Source: Micrasema longulum (lineage: Eukaryota > Arthropoda > Insecta > Trichoptera > Brachycentridae). Taken from it: a DNA stretch of 64,000 nt. Below the pieces are notes generated by a model that saw only the letters and a list, made by a program, of their open reading frames with translations, had not been told where the DNA came from and ran no database searches. Each line of letters opens with the position of its first letter. The first letter of the stretch is position 1. Shown piece after piece: positions 32,450 to 43,779 of this stretch. The position numbers and the translations under genes were made by a program. The stretch spans positions 1 through 64,000 of the forward strand of contig JAGVSM010001673.1 in the NCBI GenBank assembly GCA_022494885.1, written 5' to 3'.

Positions 32450-32590
32450 AACAGCGAATGATGCAATGGGCACTGCATTGATGCCAGTAGAATTTTTTTT
32501 TCAGTGTAATTTTACTCAAGCCTGGGTTTTCTGTGCTTTGATTCAATATTGTAACTCTCTTGGTATGTTGTGATAAAATATTACAATTAT
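32450..32590. mobile_element. SINE-A tail joined to a SINE-C tail
   Basis: 32455-32495 is a minus-strand SINE-A tail (GATGCAATGGGCACTGCATT); 32505-32590 is a plus-strand SINE-C 3' half (TTACTCAAGCCTGGGTTTTC, CTCTTGGTATGTTGTG). Either nested insertion or a hybrid. Confidence 0.5.
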
Positions 32591-32699
32591 ACGAATTGAT
32601 AATTTCATGAAGTCAAGATTCTCATCCAGAGAACATTGAAACATTATGCTAATGAAGCATGTTTTATACCAACAATATGTTAACTCTGTCTTAACTCGG

Positions 32700-32885
32700 T
32701 CTTAACTCGGCCTAATCATGGTTAGCGCGATTTCTTGCCATTCAAGAAGTCTTGGATTTTATTCCCTAAAACGAAATATTTATTTAAACAGCTTTTTTTG
32801 CTCTAGAAAATAAGATACGCTGCCATTAATGTACCAATGCAGTACCCTATGCACCATTAGGTGCAGAAAGGTAATGATGACGATT
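32700..32885 (+). mobile_element. SINE-A, internally deleted
   Basis: Short head (CATGGTTAGCGCGATTTCTT), then AAGATACGCTGCCATTAATG, TACCAATGCAGTACCCTATG, CACCATTAGGTGCAG tail, and GGTAATGATGACGA end. Confidence 0.65.
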
Positions 32886-32934
32886 TGAAATAAACTAATA
32901 TAAAAAAATTTACTATATTTTTATAGTGTACATT

Positions 32935-33370
32935 GTACATCTTGTTCAAATGTTTGCAGACAAGTTGGATTTCACTCCCTAGAGATGTCATTGGCTAGTT
33001 TGAGTGGCCACTTTAGACACTGTGTTACATTTACCATTTTGCCTATGTTTGAACATCTACATTTCCTCGACTCTACTATCCATACACTAGTATAAGAAGA
33101 AGTATAAAATTTGAAAAGTATTTTCACGCATTCCCTGGAGGGTAAAAAAATTCAGCCAGATGAATATCATCACGTCAATAAATGTTTCAGCTCTTTAACT
33201 TCCCAAAAATCAACAGATCGAATGGCTGAGAAAATTGGATATTTAAACAAGGCCAGAATTATGCATATTACACGGTGTGTAAAATAATCACTTAAACCAT
33301 CTAATGACAAATTCTAGAATGCCATATTCCCCTCCTTAAAAATGTTTTTACTCTCTGTTGCAATAAATTT
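32935..33370. repeat. Repeat R, inverted pair
   Basis: Plus unit (32940-33075: AAATGTTTGCAGACAAGTTG, GTCATTGGCTAGTTTGAGTG, GCCACTTTAGACACTGTG) followed by a minus unit (33150-33370: ATGAATATCATCACGTCAAT, AAATGTTTCAGCTCTTTAAC, ACACGGTGTGTAAAATAATC). Both are deleted internally. Confidence 0.65.
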
Positions 33371-33873
33371 CAATGTTTCGTATTTATTAATATTTTCATT
33401 CAAACATTTAATAAAGGAACCCCTACATGGCTGGTGCAAAATTAAAAGGGGAGTCAGGGCTGGAATGCAAATTAAGCAAAAACAAAATTTTACAAATTTC
33501 GACTTAAGTGACAATGACATCATTTTGACCCGTATTCAAAGATAAAGCTCAAGACGAGTAATGCATTTTATATGATGAGGGAAGTACATTCTGCAAGGTA
33601 AGGAAAGTACATTCTACTGTCCTCGCCTTAAAGTTCTCTGCATATGATATTAAAATGTACATTTCTCACCTTGCGTTATATGTCTGAATGCAAGCATTAA
33701 TATATGTTTAGTACCGGTTGCTGTTCAAACTATTGATTGCTGAATACATCGTATTTATAGCACCCTAAAAATATTCACAAGAAATTCGTTAATTTTATTA
33801 TAAAACATACTCACACTTGTACAAGATATTATATTAAATAAACTAAACCAAAAGTTTGTCCAATGTCAAACGA

Positions 33874-34203
33874 TCAAAAAAATCTACACGTCACCATAAA
33901 ATAACCAAAGTTGGAACTTTTTTTGTTGTATAATAATATTTCTGAATCATTCTTATTTCTTTCTTTTTCTACACCTAGACTCTCGTCTCCTCCTGCGTCC
34001 ATTCCGCGTACCCTAGTTCCACCGAATAACACCGAAAGGTCATTGACAGCCTTCCAGGACGGTGGGAGCCAGCAGGTGTGAAGAAGAGGCAGCTTGGGTT
34101 TAGGCTCTTCTGAGGCTTGCGTAGCACGAGTCCATGCCAGATCCACCACCGTATCCTCAAAATGCTCGTTATATGAGTCTGTTGCGTCCGTTATTCTCTT
34201 CAT
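33874..34203 (-). CDS. Unrecognised 109-aa ORF in GC-rich island
   Basis: Starts MKRITDATDSYNEHFEDTVV, then DLAWTRATQASEEPKPKL, LLHTCWLPPSWKAVNDL. The first ~75 codons lie in a GC-rich stretch (33960-34200) very unlike its surroundings, with balanced composition and W/P-rich content. The last 30 codons are AT-rich and unlikely to belong. I do not recognise a domain. It may be a transposon ORF fragment, a retrocopy or a true small exon. Confidence 0.35.
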   Translation of the reverse strand: MKRITDATDSYNEHFEDTVVDLAWTRATQASEEPKPKLPLLHTCWLPPSWKAVNDLSVLFGGTRVRGMDAGGDESLGVEKERNKNDSEILLYNKKSSNFGYFMVTCRFF

Positions 34204-34479
34204 TTGTTCTTATTACTTCATTGTTAATTATAAAATTAAACCACCTACATAATATTCTCCTCAAGCACTTACTCTCAAAACTCTAAAATTTGGTCTTTTG
34301 AGTTTTGGTAAGGTGCAAAGATTCGCATATGAAAGTACTGGAATTTTACAAAAAATGATTAATAAGTATTTCTAGCTTCGAAAATATTGATATCAAATTA
34401 CCACCCTTGTAAGAAAATAAAGACTTAATTTATTTGGTCTACGTGTAGTATTTAGTTAACATGATAAAAATAAAATTGG

Positions 34480-34560
34480 AATTAATTCATTTGTTACGTT
34501 AACCTTGACGAAGAAACTTGTTTGCTTTGAGACCGGTCAGTCGAAAAAAAAAATAGTGGT
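34480..34560 (+). mobile_element. Possible hammerhead fold-back relative (copy D)
   Basis: TTGACGAAGAAACTTG, TTTG, CTTTGAGACCGGTCAGTCG, then AGTGGTTT keeps the order of the copy A/B right arm (TGACGAAGA, stem, GA.ACCGGT, GTCG, AGTGGTTT). The core CTGACGA has TTGACGA and GAAA has GAGA. Confidence 0.45.
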
Positions 34561-34622
34561 TTAAAACAAAGTTGTTTTATTTATTTTATAACAATAAGTA
34601 TTTTGTTTCAATCAAATATAGA

Positions 34623-34950
34623 CTAGAGTTCTAGACAGCACGCATCCTTGTTAAACGTTGCTCCAGCAATTCCTAGGCGGGTTGCGAGCTCCTTGTGCAT
34701 GCTTCCATCCCCAGTTATGAGAACTTCCAAGTATTTAAAACTGTCATCTTTCTCAATCCACTGCCCATTATTATTGAAGCCGAAGATCAGAACAGGACTC
34801 GTGGCACATAATACGGGTCTTTTTGGTATTAATATTAAGATGAGCAGAGTTTTCCTGCAGTTTGTCAACAATTTTCCCGAGATCACCAACATAATTTTTA
34901 AGATGCCTCGCATCATCCGCGTACTCCGAGTAGCACAATTGTAGGGGGAT
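34623..34950 (-). pseudogene. RTE-like LINE reverse transcriptase fragment
   Basis: Minus strand, from 34940: an A-DDARHL-like start (reads CYSEYADDARHLKN in the same frame set), then INTKRPVLCATSP-type strand, WIEKDDSFKYLEVLITGDGS, MHKELATRLGIAGATF. YADD.., F.YLE..IT.DG, E..TR...A...F are the palm-thumb landmarks of RTE/BovB-like and related LINEs. Frameshift near 34860. Confidence 0.65.
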
Positions 34951-35094
34951 TTTTTATGTAACGATCTTATTTATTTAATGGCAGACAATCCCACTAACTA
35001 TTGCACTTTGAAACTGACCAATTTCCACTGGATTTCCTTTTGCAGGGTTAGCCACTATATAAACAAATAAATGATATTTAAATATCATAATTTT

Positions 35095-35345
35095 TCGCTT
35101 TTCGCACCTAATGGTATATGAGGCACTGCATTATCACACCAGCGTATCTTGATCATATTTTTTTGTTGTTACATAACGGAAATACTGATTTATTTTTTTA
35201 ATGCAAAATAATTTAGTGCAAATCCAGCGACTATTCTAATGTCAAAACAACTTTTCAAAAAAATACTTCATGTGAACTGTGTCGAGAATCGAATTCAAGA
35301 CATCGTGCATTGTTGGCAAACGCGCTGGCCCTTACATTACAAAGC
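35095..35345 (-). mobile_element. SINE-A
   Basis: Minus-strand near-full copy: TAATGTAAGGGCCAGCGCG, TTTGCCAACAATGCACGATG head; GATCAAGATACGCTGG; TGCAGTGCCTCATATACC tail. Confidence 0.75.
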
Positions 35346-35429
35346 AAACATTTATATCAATCCACCATATTTTGCCGTGTCTTATGGATTTAGATGATGC
35401 CTAATTCTTGCTATAGAGTAAGAAATATA

Positions 35430-35692
35430 ATACATATATTTGTTGCAACAGAGGGTAAAAATTTTTGAGAAGAGAATACGGAAGTCTAGGCATTTACAGG
35501 GCTTATGACCTGTCGTTTTCTGGTTAAGGTAGCATCTTTACACACTGTCACATTCACCATTCTCCCTTTGTTTAATCATCCGTATTTCCTCAACTCTTCC
35601 ATCTGTTGACTTTTGTGAAGTAAAATAGCTGAAACCTTTATCATGCGAATGAGATATATCCGGCTGAAACAATTCATCTACTAGGCAACGCC
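35430..35692 (+). repeat. Repeat R
   Basis: Plus copy from GTTGCAACAGAGGGTAAAAA to AATTCATCTACTAGGCAACG, lacking the first ~80 bp of the unit. Confidence 0.75.
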
Positions 35693-36272
35693 AATTCAAA
35701 ACAGAAATTAAAAAAATGTATTTCTCTTTTTTATTTCTTTTGTGAAATTTTTTTTACTTTGTCACATTAAAATGTTTAACTCATTAAAATGTAACGTTCC
35801 TCAATAGTAAAACCTTAACTTTGTAAATATAAATAAATAAATCGCGTTAACGGTTCAGATTGTGACTTTTATACATTTTCTGAAGCAACAAAGCCACGAA
35901 TTAAAGATAAGTGTACCTTGACTTGCGTGTTGTAATTTTAAAATTTCTTTGCTGTGATTTTAATGCTGGTATACTCGCAAGAGGATGGATGCTTCTTTTA
36001 TTTATCCCGGGAAAACATATTCATAAAAAAAACTCCGAAGATTCCCCGAGTTCTAAGAATTCCGATTCGCGGATGCATCAATGAATATGCAACATAAAAA
36101 ATGCTATTTTCAATTTATTTATTTATACATTTGAAATAAATTAATAGTTTACATACTCACAAACTGTGTTAAGCCAAAATAATGAGCGTTGGGATAAAAA
36201 ATGAGTTAATTAATATAAATAATTACATGTTATGCAATTACAATACTGAGAATAACAATAAAAAAAACTACC

Positions 36273-37066
36273 AACAATATTTTGAGTTTGTCCAAATTTT
36301 TGTAGACAAGGACTGGATTCAACTCCCTGGGTAGCTGTTAACATTAACATATTACAACAGAGATGAAGAACATTTTAAAGAAGGTAATATAGAAGTCAAA
36401 GCATCTACAGGGCTTATGACCTGTCATTGGCTGCTTTAAGTGGCCACTTTACACACTGTGTAACATTCACCATTCTGCCCATATTTGAAAATCTATATTC
36501 CTTAAATTCTTTCATGTGTTGATGTTTGTAAAGTTAAAGAGCTGAAACCTTTATTATGCGGGTGAGATTCATCTAATTGAATTATTTCACCTACATACTA
36601 GGCAACGCCTGAAAATGTTATTTTTTCAATTTCTATACTTCTTCATGGACCCGGTGGATTTATTAACAATATTTTGAGTTTGTCCAAATTTTTGTAGACA
36701 AGGACTGGATTCAACTCCCTGGGGAGCTGTTAACATTAACATATTACAACAGAGATAAAGAACATTTTAAAGAAGGTAATATAGAAGTCAAGGCATCTAC
36801 AGGGCTTATGACCTGTCATTTGCTGGTTTAGTTTAGATGAATCTCACCCGCATAAATAAAGGTTTCAGCTCTTTAACTTCAGAAACATCAACAGATGAAA
36901 GAATTGAAGTAATATAGATGTTCGAATATGGGCAGAATGGTGAATGTTACACAGTGTGTAAAGTGGCCACTTAAACCAGCCAATGACAGGTCATAAGCCC
37001 GGTAGATGCCTTGACTTCTATATTACCTTCTTTAAAATGTTCTTCATCTCTGTTGTAATATGTTAA
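36273..37066 (+). mobile_element. Repeat R composite with 12-bp direct repeats
   Basis: Unit 1 complete (36273-36615), ~50-bp spacer, unit 2 truncated (36665-36830), then an inverted unit (36833-37066). The whole is flanked by AAAAAAACTACC at 36261-36272 and 37069-37080, a candidate target duplication. Unit 1 runs ACAATATTTTGAGTTTGTCC ... CTACATACTAGGCAACGCC. No ORF. Same plan at 54.21-54.75 kb. Confidence 0.7.
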
Positions 37067-37109
37067 AAAAACTACCTTTAATATATTAAAAAAGAATTGA
37101 ATATAACTT

Positions 37110-37515
37110 TAATTATCCGGATTAGGCAAGGTTTTATTGCTTTCGAAATAATGCAGCGAATTGGAATAACATTAGTCAAGCGCCGAGGCGAAGTTAGTTA
37201 AGAGGCTAACTGTGAAACTGGCGTCGCGGATTCAATTCTCGCCAATTGCAAGAAAAAAATCCAACAAATATTTTTTCTCAATTGGTCTGGGTTTTGTGGA
37301 TTATTATTCATAAACTCCTTACATATCCTTTTTTTCCTACCAGTTAAAAAGCCTCTGGACTAAAAGCGGGTTATTCTTTAACAAAACTTACGTGATCATG
37401 TCCAGAAAAGTTAATTGCAAAATTAAATAAAGAGTAAAAGTGTCTTCTTTTTAATTATTCTCTGATAACAATCGGAATATTTAGCACTCCGGATGACTGA
37501 AGTTCAAACAAACGG
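37110..37515. mobile_element. Possible pogo-like remnant around SINE-D
   Basis: 37465-37515 (minus CAGCAGAACTCCGTTTG, GTCATCCGGAGTG) matches 63282-63330 (GTAGAACTCCGTTTACCCG, GTCATCCGGATGG). Another ATTATCCGGATTAGG lies at 37113. TIRs of the AACCTCGTTATCCGAA type occur in pogo/Tigger elements. The interior is a SINE-D. Confidence 0.35.
37176..37400 (+). mobile_element. SINE-D
   Basis: AGCGCCGAGGCGAAGTTAG, TTAAGAGGCTAACTGTGAAA, GATTCAATTCTCGCCAATTG head and B-box region; CAATTGGTCTGGGTTTTGTG body; AAGCCTCTGGACTAAAAGCG tail. Confidence 0.75.
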
Positions 37516-39112
37516 AGTTCTGCTGTAGTTACAAACAAAATTCTGAAAACAGTTCAGCAAATATTAATTTGTTAATCAAGTTGAAATAATTATAAAAAAA
37601 ATGTGTGAAGCATATTAAAATTTTAGAATAAAAATTATACCTACGAATTTGTAAACATAATCCAATATATAAAATAATAGAAGCATAAATTACATTACAA
37701 TTTATAGAAAATAACACAAATGAATAATGTATTAAAACAGACAAAACTTACTGTTTCATATCGATAACCATAGAACTAACTATGGTTTTCATTCCCCTAT
37801 GCCCAGAATTCTTAGGTCTGCCAACAAACATACCAGTCTTGATTTCTTTGATAACAAGTTGTCTTCTTTCAAACGATAACTGAATCAAATTCAACTATAA
37901 ACACCTCTCTCCCGCTTCCACTCCCATAAAGTCTACTATAAACAATTGAGTCTTTCTACTTTTTTATAATAATTTTCTATGTAAAAATGTGTCCATAAAA
38001 TGCCCATTGGGCGTATATATAAATAAATTAAAATAAAATTAAAAATAAATATATGTTCCATAAAGTATAAATTACAGTCTTCATTAAAAAAAACACTGAC
38101 ATTATTATTTTACATCATGCAACATAAAATATCAAACAATTTTCGTCCTAATAAGCTTTTAAGTAATAGTTCGTCATCGGATGCTCAGACATTGGTGTTA
38201 ATTAATATCTAATAAGAGAAAACAGACATCATGTTGCGAACATATAGAAGAACAAATACAAATAGGATGGTTCTGATGCTTTTAAAATAAAAATACTTCT
38301 CATACAATTATTATTGTTATTAATTTACTTATTTGATTAATTTTTCGTCAAAGGAACGCTTTTAAAAACGTCTCTGGCAGAACAATTATTAGAACGAAAG
38401 ATCTTCGCCAAATGCTTCTACAAAGTTTTCTCAGAATTTGAATTATGAAATATTGAAACCAAAGCGACTTTTCTCAAAAGGAATTTTCTTTAAGTTGCAC
38501 CGAATGTACTCGGGGAGGATATTGGCTCGTAAGAACGAGAGCATTTCTTATAAGAAAAATTAAGATAGGATTTTAAACAATATGAAAAATTAGATATTAA
38601 AATAATTATTCATATTTTAAATATTTGAATAATAAAAAAAATTATCTCGAATCATACTAAATACAACATTGAGCATGTTTTTAACTTGACGATTTTATTG
38701 ATTTTAATTTAATCAATAAACTACTTGATGTTTTATTTTTTTTCCTAATAATATTATTGTTCTTGAAATCTCACAAATAGTTTAGCATCAATATAGAAAT
38801 TTCACTGGTCCGTTAGAATTAAGTTTAATTTTGTATACTCTAAAACTATGCAATTGTACTGTATGTTTACTGAATAAAAGAAAATAATAAAAAAAAGTAA
38901 AAATACAACTCCCAGAAGTAATCATTGCTCAATTTGAGACAAAAGTTGTAAACATATTAGTTAGGAAAGTATTAGAAGACATAAAATGATGACAGACGAC
39001 AATCAATTTTAACATTTTTGTTGATAAAAAAATCAAAACATACAGAAAAGCAAGCAAACAAGCCAAATTCTTAAGTTAAAAGTTTAGGTGGAGACTTTGA
39101 ATGTTAGAATTA
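37516..39112. other. No gene seen
   Basis: AT-rich sequence. A GAACGAAAG/TCTTCGCC-containing patch at 38380-38560 is a bit less AT-rich but not coding. Confidence 0.35.
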
Positions 39113-39235
39113 AATTGAAGTGAATGTTACATAGTGTGTAAAGCGTCTACTTTAACCAGACATGATAGTTCATAATCCCTGTGAATGCCTATCCATATTC
39201 CCTTAAAAATATTTTCCCGCTGTTGCGAAAAAATT
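39113..39235 (-). repeat. Repeat R fragment
   Basis: Minus fragment (GTGAATGTTACATAGTGTGT, AAAGCGTCTACTTTAACCAG, CATAATCCCTGTGAATGCCT). Confidence 0.65.
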
Positions 39236-39834
39236 TCGAAGACGAAAGAGATAAAGAAAGCAATGACATTGCAAGAGGATTAAATTGCACTAGTGGTCTT
39301 CAAAGATTTGGACCTATTGAAAATATCTTCAACAATACACAGTAAAATGAGAAATTAAATCAAATAAAATATTTTTTTTTAAACATACCCGAGCGGTAGA
39401 CTATACTCGCATCACACAAAAACAATATTGCTATAAATCTTTACTTAAAAATCAACAGATGTCACCAATGAGAAATACCTTTATAATATGAAACCATCAG
39501 TTTAATGCTATATGCGACTTTCGAAAATTGTGGTGATGTGGAAATCACAAACATTATTAAGGATTTCAATCCGCTGCAACCCATGGAATAGTTGGCTGGG
39601 GAAGTTGTGCAAGATCCACCATAAAACCTCTCATAATTTCAAATAATTTAATTATCATAATATGATATAATATTATTACTCCAACATATTCGTTAGAACA
39701 GTTGTTCCAGTGTATAAAGGTGCTGGATGTGAGACAATTTTAAGTAAAATAACCATTTGTTTCTGGTCCATCAATAAGGAGAAATATTGGCAAAATGTTC
39801 GTATGAGAAAACCTGCATGCCTTTTGCTCAAAAG

Positions 39835-39975
39835 TTTTTAGTATTTAGAAAGAGCATGTTTAGCTCTCAAGGATAAAATCAATTTTCAAGAGAAGGGGGT
39901 TTAGGACTAAATTTTCCATGGGGAGAGGGATTTGAGCTGGAAAGTTCTTGATGAATTTTAAATTTCATGAGTCAG
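39835..39975 (+). repeat. Dispersed repeat U4 (copy 2) and unclassified ORF debris
   Basis: Plus-strand counterpart of 1201-1300. Open segments continue to 40366 in several frames (for example YKTIWKIYNITNKDKYLIH, 40018-40075) and suggest a longer broken transposon ORF, family unknown. Confidence 0.45.
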
Positions 39976-40394
39976 GACAAATAATATACTGCAATGATAT
40001 TTTTGTACCTACAGCAAGAATATAAAACCATATGGAAAATTTATAATATAACGAACAAAGATAAATATTTGATCCACCTAAATCAACCGAATCAAATAAT
40101 TAAAAAAACCATCACGGAACTTATTAAATCGCGCCCCCAGAAGTATACTGTAGTAAGTCTAAATTTTGCTGTTTTGAGTTGTGAAATTCGACCAAAAAAA
40201 ATTTCCTGTCTTAAGAAAACATTCACGTATATATACAATTTTTTTTGAGCGAGATAAATTTCGGTTTCTTTTAAAAATCAAAAGAGTAAAATATCGAAAG
40301 GAATACTTCAGTAATTATGATGCTGCAATGTTCTTCTCATATTTGAACAGTCAAATGAGAAAATAGCACAAACAATCATCATCATAAGCTCGAC

Positions 40395-40690
40395 AGTCCT
40401 GGGTGAGCCTTAGTTGTATTCAGGAGTCTATTCCACTCTTGCCGCTCTGCTGCCCTTTCTCTCGAGTTTCAAACTCTAACGTTGTAGCATCCGCAATGAT
40501 GCAGTCCATTAATCTTATTTTGGACCTTCCTGGTCTTCGTCGTCCTTATAGCACAGATAAATTTAGGCGTTTTATGGAGTTTTTGTCGTCCATTCTAATT
40601 ATATGGCCAGCCCACCTTAAACGCCCCACCTCGAAGGAATTGATTACATCGGGCGCTCTGTAGATTTCACATAGCTCCCATTATCGTTAT
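40395..40690 (-). pseudogene. LINE ORF2 C-terminal tail
   Basis: In broken minus frames: RLRWAGHIIRMDDKNSIKR, GRRRPGRSKIRLMDCI, ADATTL, and a final LTQDCRA. RWAGH..RMDD......GRRRPGRP..R is a common C-terminal motif of insect LINE reverse transcriptases, ending TH.GL. Stops and two frame changes. Confidence 0.7.
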
Positions 40691-40989
40691 TGTGAGATAC
40701 GTCACAACAAAATACTGGGTATTATAATGACAATATACATAAAGTTACAAGCGTTAATACAATAATAAAAAAATGATTTTACTCTAATGTAAAATGGCCA
40801 CAGTGTACTTCTGGCGGTGCGAAATGTAACGTTAAGATGCTAATCTTACTAAAAGCTTTTATTAGTTTATATGATGTTTTGAACTTAATTCATAAAGCAT
40901 AAATAAGTAAACATTATTGCCAAATTTCTCAGAGACTGATTAATGCACTTCTAGCACTAAAATAATGTTTACTGTTGAGTTCTTTCTGA

Positions 40990-41130
40990 TTATCATTATT
41001 CCCTTTCCGCACCTAATGGTACATAGGGCACTGCATTGGAACACCAATCGCAGCTAATCTTGATCTTAATTTTTTACATGAAAGTAAGATGATCAGTCTT
41101 ACACTTCAGGTACCAGTCCAGGGACTATTT
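40990..41130 (-). mobile_element. SINE-A 3' half
   Basis: TATCATTATTCCCTTTCCGC, ACCTAATGGTACATAGGGCA, CCAGTCCAGGGACT. The head is missing; the break lies at the 3' end of the next LINE. Confidence 0.75.
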
Positions 41131-41139
41131 TTATTTTTT

Positions 41140-42225
41140 AAGGAAAAAACAACAGTCATTATATAAGAATACGAAATATAAAAAATAGTACATACATTCA
41201 GTTAAAGTTTTTCACAAATATAATGAGAGAACATGTTACACAGTAAAGAGAAAAATAATATATTATATAGGACATGAGAAGAAAAAAAAAGAGCCGTAAG
41301 AAGGTTAAGGGATGAGGAAATAAAGTGGTGGAGTGGAGGAGTGGAGGAGAGGGATTTTCATACTATAGTTGACGAATTCAAAATTTTGATATCATAATAA
41401 AATAAACATAATTAAAGGAACCTAAACTTATTACACATTGACAAATTAATGTTTTATTTTACAGTGTTTCAAAAAGTATTTTTTTGAAGTCACAAAATTT
41501 TGTACTAAAAATATCTAAATGGGGACAAAGAAAATTAAATTTGGAGCAGCTACTAGAAATAAACGTGTTTTAAACATAATTTTTTGGCCAATGAATTATA
41601 AAAAAAAATGAACTGGTCGTGTTGACTTTACGGGACAATTTATTGAAATACGCTCAAAGAGATATGGACTATCGATAAAATTGTTTAAAATTTTGAAGAG
41701 TAAAGACAGATCAGAAATGCTTCTACGTTTAGTAAGGGAAGTTAAACTATGAAAGAAAGAAGAGTCTTCATTCGAGTCAAAATATGTAGGAGATTTACGA
41801 TCCAGAAGTTTAAAGAATATATTCTGTATTCTATCTAGTTGTGATATATAAATTGTATAACGAGGATTCCAAACAGCAGATGCAAACTCAAGATGGCTGC
41901 GAACGTAGGCATTATATAAGATTTTGAGGGATGCGGTTGTTTTGAATGGTTGAGTGGTGCGTATAATAAAGCCCAGATATCTGTAAGCCTTATTTATATA
42001 CGCCTGAATATGGGAATCACATAATCACACCTTAATCTCTTAGCTCGTTTTTCCGGACAAGATAATTACCGTTAATTTCATAGTTGAAAATAATTTTATT
42101 TATGTTTCTAGTGAACGAAATAACGAAACATTTATCAGTGTGCAAGAATAGCTGTTTATGGTAACAGTAATCCGCAAGTTTATTTAGGTCGTTTTGTAAT
42201 TCCCAACAATTATTTTCCAACTAAA
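41140..42225 (-). pseudogene. CR1/jockey-like LINE, 3' third
   Basis: From 42220 down: LQNDLNKLADYCYHKQLFLH, TDKCFVISFTRNINK, then after a frameshift at about 42030 ...YLGFIIRTTQPFKTTASLK, LYNAYVRSHLEFASAVWNPR, YTIYISQLDRIQ... W....L..N..KC.VISF, LGF..R and YVRS.LEFASAVW.P are the ordered thumb landmarks, as in the LINE at 12.2 kb. Frame broken by stops towards 41.6 kb; the rest is an A/T-rich 3' UTR with a GGAGTGGAGGAG repeat at 41330-41355. Confidence 0.75.
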
Positions 42226-42302
42226 CTTTTAAAAATAATTTAGTATCGTCAGCAAATATGAGAAAATAAGCTAAAGCCAATAATTTGCCAGTGTCATTTA
42301 TT

Positions 42303-42396
42303 AACAGATTACAACAGAGATGCAGAACTTTTTAGAGAAGGCAGTATAGAAGTCCAGGCATCTACAGGGCTTATGACCCGTCATTAGCTGGTTTGA
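42303..42396 (+). repeat. Repeat R fragment
   Basis: ACAGATTACAACAGAGATGC, GAAGTCCAGGCATCTACAGG, GGCTTATGACCCGTCATTAG, ending abruptly at the next LINE. Confidence 0.75.
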
Positions 42397-42590
42397 GACG
42401 AGGACGACCAAGAAAGACGTGGCATGATCAGATAAGCAAAAATCTTAAGTCTGTTATGTCAAAAGCAGACAGAACCGTAAGGCATGTATGACTGTGGAAG
42501 AAGCTAGGAATATATGCCAGGATAGACGTGTGTGGTGGTCCATTCTCTCTGCCTACCCCTACGGGGAAATGGCGTGATAGTAGTAGTAGT
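42397..42590 (+). pseudogene. LINE 3' end, (TAG)n tail
   Basis: Matches 48.74-48.96 kb: CGACCAAGAAAGACGTGGCA, TGATCAGATAA, TGGAAGAAGCTAGGAATATA, TGCCAGGATAGACGTGTGTG, then TAGTAGTAGT. The decoded C-terminus includes VEEARNICQDRRVW and SAYP.GE.A. Confidence 0.7.
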
Positions 42591-42599
42591 TATTATTAT

Positions 42600-43310
42600 A
42601 ATTAAAATGCGGTTCCATTCATAATTTCATATGTTATTTCACAATAACCCGTTTTCTTTTAGGTGAATGCGAAGAATAATAGCATCTAAATTATTTTTAA
42701 ACTATCCCGAGTTAGTCTCCTCGCTCACAGTCGGTTTACCGTGTAGCTTATAAGGAAATAAGCTTCCCGTACTCATATTGTGCGGTAGTGAAATTTATAT
42801 GGTGCATGATGCCTTTAGCGCATAGAGCGATAATATGTGCACTTTATTGCACGCCGCTTACCTGCATCTAGATTGCGAAACCTGCTTCCTGCTACGATAG
42901 ATTCAAAGAAAATTACTATATTTGTTTAGTTATATTACCAATATGCTCCCTAAGGCTTTTAAAATTATTTTACTTTATTTATTACGGATATCAACAGTCA
43001 TGTAAAGAAAATGTTTGAAGTTGTTTTATAAATTAACTTGAATTAATTGTCGTTTATTTCTTTTATAGTTGCTTCTCCTTAAAACATTTGAAGTTCCTTT
43101 CCAAATGTTGTTAATATGACCGTAATGCGATCTTAGTGAATCGTCAGAATGGTATGTTCCCGAAAACGACAGGGAAATACGATTTTGATAGCGTTCGACT
43201 GTATTATTACTGTATTTTTATGTAAATGAGTTTGTTGTAACTCCTGGGAGTATAAAAAAATTTATGATTTAGTAAAAAACAAAATAATTTTATCTTTTTA
43301 AATACAATTT
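42600..43310. other. No gene seen
   Basis: AT-rich; 42700-42900 is slightly richer in GC, with no ORF or repeat match. Confidence 0.35.
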
Positions 43311-43313
43311 TAG

Positions 43314-43380
43314 CTTTTAATTTAAACTTTTAATTTAAACTTTTAATTTAAACTTTTAATTTAAACTTTTAATTTAAATT
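43314..43380. repeat. 13-bp tandem array
   Basis: CTTTTAATTTAAA repeated five times head to tail with almost no divergence, followed by decayed units to about 43410. Each unit contains the self-complementary TTTAAA. Confidence 0.9.
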
Positions 43381-43779
43381 TTAACTTTGAATTTCAACTC
43401 TTAATTTTTACTTATTCGTACGTACATTTACTACCTGCATCTAAAATTATTGTTGATTGTGAATTTTTACTAAGAAATATAAATGTTCATGGAATCAGAG
43501 AGAGAGGGGAGGAAAGTAGAGTTGGAGCTATACACTGTCTTCTCTTATATTTATATTTTTACATTTATTTTTCTCAGAATTTCACTATTTTTCCCCTCTC
43601 CTCCTGCATTCAATATAAATTAATGGGAAATCTGTAATTGGTCTTACTTCTTAAAATTTCTTTCTTTTGTATCTTGTATTTATATAAAGGCTGTATGATT
43701 TCCTTAATAAATAAATATACAACAGAAAAACAAAAAAATATTATTTAAAAAGGGTGTTTTTTTCATTAGTATATTTAAT

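Noticed and set aside
34503..34545. Functional hammerhead at copy D
   Set aside because: Core is TTGACGA and GAGA replaces GAAA, stem II pairs poorly; kept only as a possible relative of the fold-back family.
43314..43410. CRISPR-like array
   Set aside because: Units are directly adjacent without spacers, in a eukaryotic context: a minisatellite.
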